Positions 45,016 to 54,697 are shown, numbered from the stretch's first letter. The stretch: 64,000 nucleotides of DNA from JAKVBH01 sp049800955 (GCF_049800955.1 NZ_JBNAGA010000001.1:1860001-1924000); one strand, 5' to 3'. Notes: a model not told the origin generated them from the sequence alone. Made by a program: numbers and translations.

Positions 45016-47745
45016 ATGAAACGAGCATTTTCCGCAGTTCTCCTGTCGGGGTCATTGATCACGCCGACCCTCGCCTCTGCTGATGCGGCGACGGATCTGT
45101 TGCGCGGTGTCGTCGGCGCAATCGTTGAAAACGAGATCCGCCGCCAAAACCAGCAAACGCAACAACAACGCCAGCAGCAACGCCAGCAAACGGCTCCTGC
45201 TCCCCAGCGTCAGACGGTGCAGGACGTGCGCCTCAATCGCGCGCAAAAGCAGGTGGCGCAATCGGCGCTGAACCTGCTCGGCCACAATGCAGGCGTTGCC
45301 GATGGTGTCTTTGGTAAAGGAACGCGGGCGGCGATTGCGCGCTATCAACGCTCCATTGGCGCGCGCACCACAGGCTACCTCACGGCACGTCAGTTCAATG
45401 CGCTCAACAACACCTACACCCAAGCCTTGAACTCGGGCAATCCAAACGTCGAGCGCCCGCTAACGCGCAATGAAATGAAGGAGTTGCAACGCAATCTTCA
45501 AGCATTGGGTTATTACCGTGGCGCAATTGACGGTATCGCGGGACGCGGCACCGCTGGAGCCATTTCCAACTTTTTGACGGCGCAAGGCCGCGATCCCTAT
45601 GCCACCTCCACGCGCGACGCCCTGGCCTTTAGCCGCTCTGCTGCGGCGCAGCGCCCGGCGCCAAGCCCGGCACCTGCACCTCGGGTCATCGCGGGACAAC
45701 CCAGCTTCGATTGCGCCAAAGCCCGGTCGCAGACCGAGTTTGCGATCTGTGGCGCCGCAGATCTCGCTGCGTTCGATGTTGCTCTGGCGACGCTTTACAA
45801 TCAGAAAATGGCCATGCTCGCGCCCGGCGATCAGGAAAACCTGCGGGTGGATCAACGCAACTGGGTCGCGCAACGCAATCAGTGCGGTGGCAACACCACT
45901 TGCCTCAACAGTATGATGCAAGCCCGGCTGGGGGCCTTGGCCGCCTACGTGCCCGGGACAGTCACCGCAACACCCGCCCCCGCTCCATCTGTCGAACAGC
46001 CCGCGACCGAAGCCGAGGTGATCACGGCGGCAGAGCAAGCGCCCAAGACGCCAGCGCAGAGCCCCGACACAGGCGACACCAGCGCGCAAGCGCCCGCCCC
46101 TGTCACGCTACCTGTTTCCACCGCGCCCCAGATCCCTTCCGGCGCATGGTATGGGTCCATGCAATGCGATACCCGCCGCGGCAAGTCCAACCCGGAAATC
46201 GAGTTTACGCTCCGCCCTCGCGACGCGCGCATTCAGGAAATCCGCATGGTGATCAATGGCGAGAACTCCATGAGCAGTGGCACCGGCGAACTGATCTATA
46301 TCGGCGAGCCCATGGGAGATGGGTCGGGCAAGCTCAACTTTGTGTTTGAGCGCGCTGTGCGCAACGGCATCTTTGGCTCGCGTCCGGATGCGGGCTTCGT
46401 CTTTGATCCGGCCACAGGGCGTGGCACAATCGCCAATGGCACCTGTCAGGGCTTTTCCGCGCAGCAGATGCAAGCGGGCCACCCGCGCCTCGTGTTCACG
46501 ACACCGCCGCCCGCGACAGGCGGCAGCTTTTGGCAAGCCGCAACACTGCGCGACAAATGCGAAGCTCTCATCGCTTGGGCGGACAAGGCCAATCAGGAAT
46601 ATCCGGGTCGGGATTTTTACCGCCAGAACCGTCAGGGCGATACCTGGCGACTGATCAAGATCTTCGCGGATGACGATTTCATTCCCGTGTTTGGCGAAGC
46701 TTATGACAGCATGTCGCTGGAGCGGCGCAAAGCTGCCTGGATGGTAGGCAGCCAGGAATGCAATCAGGACCCGTTCACGCGCAACCGCATGCAGACCTAT
46801 CGGGCTGCGGCGGACCGTGTCCTGCCTGACAACCCCGAACGACAGCTCACTTCAAATGGCTATTCCTCCACTGTTTTCGCGATCCGCAAAATTCGGGCTG
46901 CGCGCAACGAAATCAATGCCGCCGGGCGTCCTCCTGCCCCGGGCGAAGCCTTTACCGAGATTGCTGAGCGCGTGAACGCCGTCAAAACGCTGGTGAGTGA
47001 AAACGAGGATGTGCTTTGGCCTTCTGAATCCAAGGGCGTCGTGGGCAAGCTCGAGCAGCGGCTCGCAACGCTGGCCAAGTCACAAGCAGACGCCGCGCTG
47101 GCACAGGTGCGCGCTTTGAGCGAGCCCAGGGAGGTCTTTGACGCGATCCGCAGTGCATCGGGTGATTTCATTACTTATCTGGATCGTGCGGACCGCAATG
47201 GTTTTCAGGTCAGCCTTCGCCAGATCGGCAAAGACACCGCCAAGACCCTGATGGAGCCCACATTGGAGATCGCGGCTTTGGCCTCCAATGATCTCGCCGG
47301 CGCGCGGCAGATCGAAAGCCTGATGGAAATCGGCCTGCGGCCGCTCAAGGGTGCTCCCAATGATCTCGAAAAGACCTACCGCGCCGAGTTGAACAAATTG
47401 CGCGACGCGCGGGTATCAGCGGCGATTGAGGCCCATGCGAGCAAACTGGCGGAGTTGTCCGGAGACAAAGCCGGGCTCGCGGATGGCGTGGCCTGGTTGG
47501 AGCAGCTCGACAATGAGTTTGTCGATTTCAGGGGTGTCACCGCCTATCGCACGGCACGGTCCGATTTCTTCGAGCAACGCGCCGGCCTTGTGGAAGCTGC
47601 CTTGCCCGGCTTTGAGCTCGAATTGCAATCGACCAATGGCGCAGACGAGGTGGATGCCTTGCTCGACAGCTACCTGATCCTGCCCACGGACAAGGACCTG
47701 CCGGTCGCGTTGGAATATGCCTTCCTCGCGGAGCTTTTCAAATAA
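45016..47745 (+). CDS. Exported protein with two peptidoglycan-binding domains and an LprI-like (DUF1311) domain
   Basis: A 909-residue secreted protein. Signal peptide 1-20, Gln-rich stretch 42-60, PG_binding_1-like domains at about 75-130 (NLLGHNAGVADGVFGKGTRAA) and 152-195 (LQALGYYRGAIDGIAGRG), and an LprI/DUF1311-like domain at about 230-312 with four cysteines (SFDCAKARSQTEFAIC, NQCGGNTTC). Residues 320-370 are Ala/Pro-rich. The region after 375 (WYGSMQCDTR) is a beta-rich domain I do not recognise, and 600-900 is helical. It is in an operon with the Sel1-like protein. A periplasmic wall role is likely. Confidence 0.7.
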   Translation: MKRAFSAVLLSGSLITPTLASADAATDLLRGVVGAIVENEIRRQNQQTQQQRQQQRQQTAPAPQRQTVQDVRLNRAQKQVAQSALNLLGHNAGVADGVFGKGTRAAIARYQRSIGARTTGYLTARQFNALNNTYTQALNSGNPNVERPLTRNEMKELQRNLQALGYYRGAIDGIAGRGTAGAISNFLTAQGRDPYATSTRDALAFSRSAAAQRPAPSPAPAPRVIAGQPSFDCAKARSQTEFAICGAADLAAFDVALATLYNQKMAMLAPGDQENLRVDQRNWVAQRNQCGGNTTCLNSMMQARLGALAAYVPGTVTATPAPAPSVEQPATEAEVITAAEQAPKTPAQSPDTGDTSAQAPAPVTLPVSTAPQIPSGAWYGSMQCDTRRGKSNPEIEFTLRPRDARIQEIRMVINGENSMSSGTGELIYIGEPMGDGSGKLNFVFERAVRNGIFGSRPDAGFVFDPATGRGTIANGTCQGFSAQQMQAGHPRLVFTTPPPATGGSFWQAATLRDKCEALIAWADKANQEYPGRDFYRQNRQGDTWRLIKIFADDDFIPVFGEAYDSMSLERRKAAWMVGSQECNQDPFTRNRMQTYRAAADRVLPDNPERQLTSNGYSSTVFAIRKIRAARNEINAAGRPPAPGEAFTEIAERVNAVKTLVSENEDVLWPSESKGVVGKLEQRLATLAKSQADAALAQVRALSEPREVFDAIRSASGDFITYLDRADRNGFQVSLRQIGKDTAKTLMEPTLEIAALASNDLAGARQIESLMEIGLRPLKGAPNDLEKTYRAELNKLRDARVSAAIEAHASKLAELSGDKAGLADGVAWLEQLDNEFVDFRGVTAYRTARSDFFEQRAGLVEAALPGFELELQSTNGADEVDALLDSYLILPTDKDLPVALEYAFLAELFK

Positions 47746-47753
47746 TGGAGAAG

Positions 47754-47830
<77 letters not shown>

Positions 47831-47884
47831 CTGACAGGGTGATTACAATGCCGCTGCGCCCATGGCAAACCCAAAACGCAGCGT

Positions 47885-49105
47885 TTAGGCGAACAGATCA
47901 TGCGCCAGTTCCAAAGCATCAATCAGGACATCCACCTCCTCGGTGGTGTTATACATCCCAAACGACGCCCGACACGTCGCTGATACACCCAGATGATCCA
48001 TCAAGGGGCCAACGCAATGCTGCCCCGCGCGCACGGCCACGCCTTTCTTGTCGAGGATCGTGGAGATGTCATGGGCGTGCGCCGCACCATCCAGCGTGAA
48101 GGAAAAAATCGCGCCCTTGCCCGGCGCATTGCCCTGCACCTGCAGCCAATTGCACCCTGCCAACCGTTTGGCCGCATAGTCCGCAATGTCTTTCTCATGG
48201 GCGGCAATGGCCTCCATGCCAATGCCCATCATGTAATCCAGCGCAACACCAAGCCCTATGGTTTGCACGATCCCCGGCGTGCCCGCTTCAAACTTCATGG
48301 GCGGATCATTGTAGATCACCTGATCGCGGTGCACTTCCTTGATCATGTCGCCGCCGCCCATGAAAGGCTGCATTTCCGCCTGACGGTCCTTGCGCATGAA
48401 GATCGCACCGGAGCCAGAGGGCCCGTAGAGCTTGTGCCCCGTGATGGCATAGAAATCGCAGCCGATGGCATCCACGTTGACGGGCATATGCACCGCCGCC
48501 TGCGAGCCATCCACAAGCGTGGCAATGCCCCGCTCTCGGGCGGCCGCGCATATGGAGGTCACATCCACGACCGTGCCCAAAACGTTGGACATATGCGTGA
48601 TGGCCACAAGCTTCGTCCTGGGGCCCATGGCATCGATCACAGCCTGCGGATCAAGGCTCCCATCCGGGGCCACATCCACCCACTTCAGAACAACGCCCTG
48701 TCGCTCGCGCAGGAAATGCCACGGCACGATATTGGCATGGTGCTCCATGACCGACAGGACGATCTCGTCGCCGGCTTCAAGATGCGGCATGGCCCAGCCA
48801 TAAGCGACGGTGTTGATCCCTTCGGTCGTGCCCGAATTCAGAACGATCTCGTCTTCGTCTTTCACGCCTAGGAACCTGGCGATCGTGCCGCGCACACTCT
48901 CGTATTTCTCGGTAGCGAGATTGGAGAGGAAATGCAGGCCACGATGCACATTGGCATATTCCTCTGCATAGGCCCGCGTGATCGCATCGATGACAACCTG
49001 CGGTTTTTGCGCGGATGCCCCGTTATCCAGATAGACCAGCGGCTTGCCGTTGACCTCACGGCTCAAGATCGGAAAATCCGCCCGAATTCTGGACACATCA
49101 TACAT
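47885..49105 (-). CDS. sufS: SufS-type cysteine desulfurase
   Basis: A 406-residue class V PLP enzyme. Lys225 in ITGHKLYG is the Schiff-base residue and Cys364 in RAGQHCVGP is the sulfur-carrying cysteine. It releases sulfur from cysteine for Fe-S assembly. The ATG at 49105 (AAGGAG upstream) overlaps the end of the preceding YIP1-like gene by 8 bases. It is the last gene of the suf operon; no sufE, sufT or sufA follows. Confidence 0.94.
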   Translation of the reverse strand: MYDVSRIRADFPILSREVNGKPLVYLDNGASAQKPQVVIDAITRAYAEEYANVHRGLHFLSNLATEKYESVRGTIARFLGVKDEDEIVLNSGTTEGINTVAYGWAMPHLEAGDEIVLSVMEHHANIVPWHFLRERQGVVLKWVDVAPDGSLDPQAVIDAMGPRTKLVAITHMSNVLGTVVDVTSICAAARERGIATLVDGSQAAVHMPVNVDAIGCDFYAITGHKLYGPSGSGAIFMRKDRQAEMQPFMGGGDMIKEVHRDQVIYNDPPMKFEAGTPGIVQTIGLGVALDYMMGIGMEAIAAHEKDIADYAAKRLAGCNWLQVQGNAPGKGAIFSFTLDGAAHAHDISTILDKKGVAVRAGQHCVGPLMDHLGVSATCRASFGMYNTTEEVDVLIDALELAHDLFA

Positions 49106-49697
49106 TTCCGACAACTCCTTCAGCGCCCACGCCCATAAGGCTGAGCATGATCGACAGACCAAACGCGATGGCAACCAAGGCAAACATGATCACGCCAAAC
49201 GCTTTGAAATAACTCTCAAAGTGATGAACTGCATCCACAAAGGCCACAGCCATCCAGAATGACACGCCAATGAAACCCAAAAACAGCAAAGCCCCCAGAG
49301 GCGGCAGCGCCAGCGTCACGAGGACGAGCGCAATCTGCGCGACAAAGAGCACTGCCTGAAACCACGTCATGACAAGGATCATGTCGCCCAGACGGCCCTT
49401 GCCGCCAAACATGCGACCGGCCCAGTGCAACCCAAAAATTGTCAGGACCAGCGCCCCGAAGGTCATGAAGGCGGACAAGAAAGGCCGGTTCATCAATTCC
49501 GCCAATGGCCCACCGGATGCAGGCGACAGCATGTTGAGACCGCCAGAAAGGACCGTGCTCAGCAAGACCACCACGCCCAGAGCAGGCCAGAGCGCCGTGT
49601 GCGGGATATTCAGCGCCATCAGGTCGCGAGCCACCTCGCGCGGCTCACTGACAGAGCGCAGGGAGAGCTCCAGAATAGACTTCGTGTTAAAGGTCAT
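49098..49697 (-). CDS. YIP1-family membrane protein
   Basis: A 199-residue membrane protein with about five hydrophobic helices (for example PHTALWPALGVVVLLSTVLS, SAFMTFGALVLTIFGLHW). The YIP1 fold is judged from the helix pattern and the long second half. Function unknown. It overlaps the upstream YIP1-like gene (ATGA) and sufS, so it is inside the suf transcript. Confidence 0.7.
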   Translation of the reverse strand: MTFNTKSILELSLRSVSEPREVARDLMALNIPHTALWPALGVVVLLSTVLSGGLNMLSPASGGPLAELMNRPFLSAFMTFGALVLTIFGLHWAGRMFGGKGRLGDMILVMTWFQAVLFVAQIALVLVTLALPPLGALLFLGFIGVSFWMAVAFVDAVHHFESYFKAFGVIMFALVAIAFGLSIMLSLMGVGAEGVVGNV

Positions 49698-50173
49698 GCG
49701 CTTTCCGCCTCGATCATGCCCGACAGCCAAAACCACACGAAGCACACAAACCAGACAAAGCCAACCAGTTGCAACTCAACCCCCGGCCCGATGTAGCCCC
49801 CGACGAGGCCATTGAGCAACGCCAGCGGTGATGTCGCCAGTAGTGCCCAGAACAGAGCGATGCGCGCGCCAAAGTGATCGCCCTGCCCGCGAAAGAGCTT
49901 GGCCACCAACCGAGACAGCGCCGCAATCACATAGAGCAGCAACGGCGCGACAAACAGCCAGGCCATGAGCGCGCCGCCGATCATGGGTTGCAACTCGGTG
50001 TTCTCCAGGTGCGCCTGACGCGCCAGCGGCGGCCATTGCGACAGGAACATCAACGTGCAGGCGCCCATCAGGATCGCAAGCGCACGATCCTCGCGCTGCC
50101 CCGCCGAGAGCAACCGGCGCAAAACGCGCCGGGGCCCGCGATACGTGGCCGCGATATCATTGAGAACGCCCAT
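49694..50173 (-). CDS. YIP1-family membrane protein, upstream copy
   Basis: A 159-residue membrane protein with four predicted helices (LAILMGACTLMFLSQ, PMIGGALMAWLFVAPLLLYV, LVGFVWFVCFVWFWL). It lies 9 bases after sufD and is coupled to the second YIP1-like gene. The pair may form one complex; how this relates to Fe-S assembly is unknown. Confidence 0.7.
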   Translation of the reverse strand: MGVLNDIAATYRGPRRVLRRLLSAGQREDRALAILMGACTLMFLSQWPPLARQAHLENTELQPMIGGALMAWLFVAPLLLYVIAALSRLVAKLFRGQGDHFGARIALFWALLATSPLALLNGLVGGYIGPGVELQLVGFVWFVCFVWFWLSGMIEAESA

Positions 50174-50182
50174 CGGAACCCG

Positions 50183-51460
50183 TCAGCCGCGGCGCCGGAT
50201 CAGCCATGCCTCGATGCGATCCAGCACTTCGGCCGCAAGGGCCTCGTCCTCGATCTCATCCACGGCCTCTGCAAGGAACGCGATGGTCAGAAGATCCGTC
50301 GCCGGCCCTTCCGGGACACCGCGCGAGCGCAGGTAGAACAACCCTTCCTCGTCAATCGCACCCGAGGTCGAACCGTGGGAACACGCGACGTCATCGGCGT
50401 AGATCTCCAGCTCAGGCTTGGCGAGAAACTGGCTGTCATCATCGAGCAGGAGCGATTGGCTGATCTGATAGCCATCGGTCTTCTGCGCGCCTTCCTTCAC
50501 AAGGATCTTGCCCTGAAAAACGCCCGTCGCCCCATTGCGCAGCACTTTCTTGAAGACCTGACGGCTTTCGCAGTTTACCGCATCATGGGTGACGAAAACC
50601 GTGTCATCGTGATGAAAATCGCCATCGCCCATGCAAGCGGCCGCAACATGCGCCACAGCATCATCGCCTGTCAGCTCGATCACCGTCTCGTTGCGCGTCA
50701 GCACTCCGTTGACCGTCAGCGTAAAGCTCTTGAACGCGCTTTCCGTGCCAAGGCGCGCGAAATTGTGCGTCGCCGCACGCCGTTCGTGATCGCGGCCTTG
50801 CATCCGTACATGATGCACCGTCGCATGATCGGCGATGTCAAACTCGATGCACTTGTTGAACCGCGCCGCCGCGGGGCCGTTTTCGAGGATCGTGACCTCA
50901 CAGCCCTCGTCCACCTTCACGCAATGATGCAGGATCGCATCAGACGTCTCGGCGCGGTGAAAGTAGCTCAGATTGATGGGCTTGGACGCTTTGCCCGTCA
51001 CATGGATCAACACACCATCTGTGGCAAACGCCGTGTTCAGCGCCGCCAGAGGACGTTGGACCGGCACCTGACCTGCAGCTTCGAGCGTTCCATAAAGGCT
51101 GGAAGCCCAGTGAATGTCCCCGCCCTCGCGCAGACGCGTGATGCTGACCCCTTCAAGGCTCAGATCGCTGGACGCTTCGGCATCGAAAACACCGTCCACG
51201 AAAACAATCTGAATCCGATCCACCTCGCCGAAAACCGGCGCTTCGTCATTATCGAAAAGCGCCGCCACGGGCGCATCGGGTTGGACCAGCGTTTCGGGTC
51301 GGGTGAATTTCCAGTATTCGTCCCGCGCGCCGGGCAGTCCCATCTCCTGCACACGCGCCAATGCGGCCTTGCGTGCGGAGCTGGACCAATCTGCATCCGG
51401 CAGGCTCAACCCCGCCAGACGCGCCTCGGTTGCATCCTGTTTGACTTGCGGCAGCGCCAT
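50183..51460 (-). CDS. sufD: Fe-S cluster assembly protein SufD
   Basis: A 425-residue right-handed beta-helix scaffold component of SufBCD. The conserved CSHGSTSGAIDEEGLFYLRSRG block near the C terminus is typical. Its start ATG shares a base with the sufC stop. It partners with SufB and the SufC ATPase to build the cluster. Confidence 0.94.
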   Translation of the reverse strand: MALPQVKQDATEARLAGLSLPDADWSSSARKAALARVQEMGLPGARDEYWKFTRPETLVQPDAPVAALFDNDEAPVFGEVDRIQIVFVDGVFDAEASSDLSLEGVSITRLREGGDIHWASSLYGTLEAAGQVPVQRPLAALNTAFATDGVLIHVTGKASKPINLSYFHRAETSDAILHHCVKVDEGCEVTILENGPAAARFNKCIEFDIADHATVHHVRMQGRDHERRAATHNFARLGTESAFKSFTLTVNGVLTRNETVIELTGDDAVAHVAAACMGDGDFHHDDTVFVTHDAVNCESRQVFKKVLRNGATGVFQGKILVKEGAQKTDGYQISQSLLLDDDSQFLAKPELEIYADDVACSHGSTSGAIDEEGLFYLRSRGVPEGPATDLLTIAFLAEAVDEIEDEALAAEVLDRIEAWLIRRRG

Positions 51461-52215
51461 TATGCCACCTCCGCCAGAATATCGCTGTAGCCGTTGTTCT
51501 CGACTTCAAGCGCCAGTTCCGGGCCACCGGTTTTCACGATGCGACCGTTGGCCATGATATGCACCACATCAGGTTTGATATGATCGAGCAGACGCTGGTA
51601 GTGCGTGATGACGAGGAAGCCACGGCCCGCGTCGCGCAGCGCGTTCACGCCTTCGGCGACCAGTTTCATGGCATCAACGTCCAGCCCGGAATCCGTCTCG
51701 TCCAGAATGCACATTTTGGGCTCAAGCATCGCCATTTGCAGGATTTCGTTGCGCTTTTTCTCACCGCCGGAGAAGCCGACGTTGACCGGGCGTTTGAGCA
51801 TATCCGCATCAATTTTGAGCGATTTCGCCTTTTCGCGAATAAGCTTGAGAAAATCCCCTGCGCTCATCTCATCCTCGCCGCGCGCCTTGCGCTGCGCATT
51901 TACGGCTGTGCGCAGGAAGATGTTGTTTGAGACACCAGGGATTTCCACCGGATACTGAAACGCGAGAAACAGGCCGGCCGCGGCACGTTCTTCCGCTTCC
52001 ATCTCAAGGATGTCTTCGCCGTCAAGCGTTGCCTCACCGCTGGTCACTTCATAACCATCGCGGCCCGACAGGACATAAGACAAAGTCGATTTGCCGGAGC
52101 CATTGGGGCCCATGATCGCGTGCACTTTGCCCGCCTCGACAGTGAGATCGACACCTTTGAGGATTTGCTTGTCTTCTTCCTCAAGTTTGACGTGCAGGTC
52201 TTTGATTTCCAGCAT
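51460..52215 (-). CDS. sufC: Fe-S cluster assembly ATPase SufC
   Basis: A 251-residue ABC-type ATPase. Walker A GPNGSGKST is at 36-44, the signature is FSGGEKKRNEI, and Walker B MCILDETDSGLD is followed by the switch histidine in LVITHYQR. It powers SufBD. Directly upstream of sufD; sufB lies nearly 2.5 kb away on the other side of inserted genes. Confidence 0.96.
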   Translation of the reverse strand: MLEIKDLHVKLEEEDKQILKGVDLTVEAGKVHAIMGPNGSGKSTLSYVLSGRDGYEVTSGEATLDGEDILEMEAEERAAAGLFLAFQYPVEIPGVSNNIFLRTAVNAQRKARGEDEMSAGDFLKLIREKAKSLKIDADMLKRPVNVGFSGGEKKRNEILQMAMLEPKMCILDETDSGLDVDAMKLVAEGVNALRDAGRGFLVITHYQRLLDHIKPDVVHIMANGRIVKTGGPELALEVENNGYSDILAEVA

Positions 52216-52322
52216 CTTCTATTCCTTCTCCATGTCGCGCAATGCGTTGATTTGATGTGAGCCCACGACAAAGGGCAGAGCATCCAAAGATGCCCTGCCC
52301 AATGCAGCATGAGGGATTGAGT

Positions 52323-52862
52323 TTAGAACAGGCCGGTCAGCGAGAGGCTGGCCGGGGATGACCCTGCCTCTGTCAACGAAACGATGGCCATGACGATCTT
52401 CTCGTTCAGCACGAGGCTCGCTTCCGCAGGCAAGCGGAAGATGGCTTCGTAGGTGATCATTTCGGCAATCACGACCCAGAGCACAGCTTGCGGTGTTGCC
52501 AGCGGGGGCGAGATGGCCAGAGCATTGGCGCAGACGAGTGTTGCGAGGACCCCGGCCGCCAACACGGCCATGAACCAGCTCTTGAGCGTCCAGCTCGTTT
52601 CGGCCAGCGGAAAGACGATGTCGGCCACGAGCAGCGTGGCCACAAAGCTCAACAGGCTGACGATGGCCAGCGCGATCGAACCCAGAAGCAACGTGTTCAA
52701 CAGTGGTTTCTTTTCCTGGGTTGCCAGAACACGCTTGTAAGACGCGTGCGACATGGCTCCGCCGTTGGTGATATCTCCCGGCGTGGGCACGGCGCTGGCG
52801 CCCGGGTCGTTTTGAATACGCGCCAGTCGCGCGTGGAAGGAATGATCGACAGTCATCGACAT
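52323..52862 (-). CDS. Hypothetical membrane protein inside the suf operon
   Basis: A 179-residue protein with about three to four hydrophobic helices (LNTLLLGSIALAIVSLLSF, FMAVLAAGVLATLVCANALA, VLWVVIAEMITYEAIF). I recognise no family. The N terminus (1-50) is soluble. It lies 107 bases before sufC on the same strand. Confidence 0.6.
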   Translation of the reverse strand: MSMTVDHSFHARLARIQNDPGASAVPTPGDITNGGAMSHASYKRVLATQEKKPLLNTLLLGSIALAIVSLLSFVATLLVADIVFPLAETSWTLKSWFMAVLAAGVLATLVCANALAISPPLATPQAVLWVVIAEMITYEAIFRLPAEASLVLNEKIVMAIVSLTEAGSSPASLSLTGLF

Positions 52863-52988
52863 GGGCGGCAGCCTCGCAGATTAGCAGCTCTTGGCCGCAA
52901 CCTGCTGTCCCTTTGCGACCAAACAAGGGCACAAGGGAGACGGTTTTTCGATCAAACTTGAAACAGATGTCACAGATCATGGCGCAGC

Positions 52989-53597
52989 TCACGGTCGATA
53001 CATGAATTGCGTCAGCTTGAGCCACGCTGATTTGGGGATCGGCGCGGGCTCCACGTCGAAACGGGCCATGCGGCCGATCATCCGAGCCGGGCCGAGATAC
53101 TCCTGCACTTTGTGATAACTCTCGCGCGGGGCAAAATCATCGAAGAGAATGGTGATCGGTTTTTCCGTCAGATAGGCAGATGCCAGCGCGCAGCCCACAC
53201 GAAAGCGACCATCCACCAGAACCACATCGGGCTGCTCAAACCCCTTTTGCTGCCAAACGCCCATGGCATACCGCGGATAGCGGCGCCATTCGCTATGGTT
53301 GACCGGGTGGCCCCATTCCTTCGTCTTGCCGATATTGGACCAAAGCACATCAACCTCGGTGCCCTCTGCGGGCGGATGCGCCGCAAACCACTGGTGCATC
53401 ATCTGCGCCCAATCCGCATCACTCTCGACCGAGAAGACGCGTTTGCCGGGCATGTCAGCGGCGACAACAGTCGATCCCCCTGAGCCATACTCGAGGATCA
53501 CCCGCGCATCGGCATAGGCCTCACGCAATGCGCGCGCCTCCTCCGCTGGCAGGGTGAGCTCGGGGCGCACCAGGGTTTGGACCGACGTTTGGCTCAC
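52989..53597 (-). CDS. Class I SAM-dependent methyltransferase-like protein
   Basis: A 202-residue protein with a Rossmann-type motif I VILEYGSGGSTVVAA at about 34-48, acidic loop FSVESDADWA and the PDVVLVDGRFR strand. This matches small SAM-binding proteins of the class I fold; the substrate is unknown. Its start overlaps the YbjQ gene stop by 4 bases. It lies within the suf cassette. Confidence 0.65.
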   Translation of the reverse strand: MSQTSVQTLVRPELTLPAEEARALREAYADARVILEYGSGGSTVVAADMPGKRVFSVESDADWAQMMHQWFAAHPPAEGTEVDVLWSNIGKTKEWGHPVNHSEWRRYPRYAMGVWQQKGFEQPDVVLVDGRFRVGCALASAYLTEKPITILFDDFAPRESYHKVQEYLGPARMIGRMARFDVEPAPIPKSAWLKLTQFMYRP

Positions 53598-53908
53598 GAC
53601 AGGACCACCGCCGTTCCTGACGCCGACACCATCAACATGGATTGGCCCACGACTTCATAATCAAGATCGACGCCCACGACCGCATCAGCGCCAACAGCCT
53701 GCGCCCGCTCCTGCAACTCGCGCAGCGCCGTGTCGCGCGCATCCTGCAGTTTGCTTTCGTATGCGCCGGACCGTCCACCGACGATATCGGTGATGGATGC
53801 GAAGACGTCGCGGACGACATTGGCGCCCATGATCGCCTCACCGACAACGATGCCGCGATAATCGATGATTTTGCGGCCTTCTACGCCATTTGTGGTCGTG
53901 ATGATCAT
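53594..53908 (-). CDS. YbjQ/UPF0145 family protein
   Basis: A 104-residue cytosolic protein starting at the ATG at 53908. The family signature is visible: IVVGEAIMGANVVRDVFASI and the ADAVVGVDLDYEV segment. Members form pentamers with heavy-metal-binding features in some homologues. Role here unknown. Confidence 0.85.
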   Translation of the reverse strand: MIITTTNGVEGRKIIDYRGIVVGEAIMGANVVRDVFASITDIVGGRSGAYESKLQDARDTALRELQERAQAVGADAVVGVDLDYEVVGQSMLMVSASGTAVVLS

Positions 53909-53951
53909 GGTTGCCCTTTCCGCTCGCATTCAAGGTGTTCTCTGCAAGACG

Positions 53952-54452
53952 TCATACTTCGCCCTCCCAATAGTCACGGCTATCAGCGCGTGTCGCGACA
54001 ACCTTGAGATGCGCATCAAAAAAGCCCGTCCCCGGCGCGATGGCCATGGCTGCAAACTTTCCGCTATCGGGATATTCGACCACGTCGGGATCCTGCATGG
54101 TCGAGACGCCGAGATACTTCAGGGGCGTGTTGCCCGTGTTGATCAATTGATGTGCTGTCTCGGGCCCGCCACGCGGCGCCGCACAGACCGAACCCGCTCG
54201 AACCGCGTGTTCGGTCTCGCCGAACCGATACAGGCCTTCGCCGTCGAGAATGACGAACATCTCATCATTGCCCAGATGGTTGTGAAACGGAAAGGCGCGT
54301 TTGCCGGGCTCAACGGTCACAAACATGGCCCCAAGCCCGCCCGCTCCGATCGCGCGCCCGATCTGCGCGACGCTGGCGGCAAATTTGGAGCCATCGCCTC
54401 CCTGCATGGGAAACAACTCCGCATCCTCGACATTCATAACCGGCGTGTTCAT
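53952..54452 (-). CDS. Cupin-domain protein
   Basis: A 166-residue single-cupin protein. The metal-binding core is FPFHNHLGNDEMFVILDGEG at about 54-73 and PETAHQLINTG later, giving His-His-Glu-His ligands. Substrate unknown. Its ATG overlaps the stop of the small membrane protein upstream, so the two are translated together. Confidence 0.8.
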   Translation of the reverse strand: MNTPVMNVEDAELFPMQGGDGSKFAASVAQIGRAIGAGGLGAMFVTVEPGKRAFPFHNHLGNDEMFVILDGEGLYRFGETEHAVRAGSVCAAPRGGPETAHQLINTGNTPLKYLGVSTMQDPDVVEYPDSGKFAAMAIAPGTGFFDAHLKVVATRADSRDYWEGEV

Positions 54453-54622
54453 TTCCTGCGTCCCAGAACCAGTTGCGCAAAAAGGGAGCCGAGAAAGCCG
54501 CTGGTGAAGGCAAGTGCGATGACGGTCCAGATGTTCAGCGCATCCGTCACCGCATCAATGATCGTTGCAAACACGGCGCAAAACACGCCTGTCAGCACGG
54601 ATGTCACGAGCACCGCTTGCAT
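54449..54622 (-). CDS. Small hypothetical membrane protein (57 aa)
   Basis: The ATG at 54622 has a GGGAAGG site 7 bases upstream. One or two hydrophobic helices (about 3-20 and 30-50) end in LVLGRRK. I do not recognise the family. Co-translated with the cupin gene (ATGA). Confidence 0.5.
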   Translation of the reverse strand: MQAVLVTSVLTGVFCAVFATIIDAVTDALNIWTVIALAFTSGFLGSLFAQLVLGRRK

Positions 54623-54697
54623 CACAGCCTTCCCAAGTTGCCGCACCAACGCGCCCCGCCCCCAACCAAGGGGCTGGAGCGCGCACAGCGCTCCGAC

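Noticed and set aside
47831..47884. Hairpin CGCTGCG...CGCAGCG after sufS
   Set aside because: The loop is 18 bases and no T run follows, so it is not a convincing terminator.
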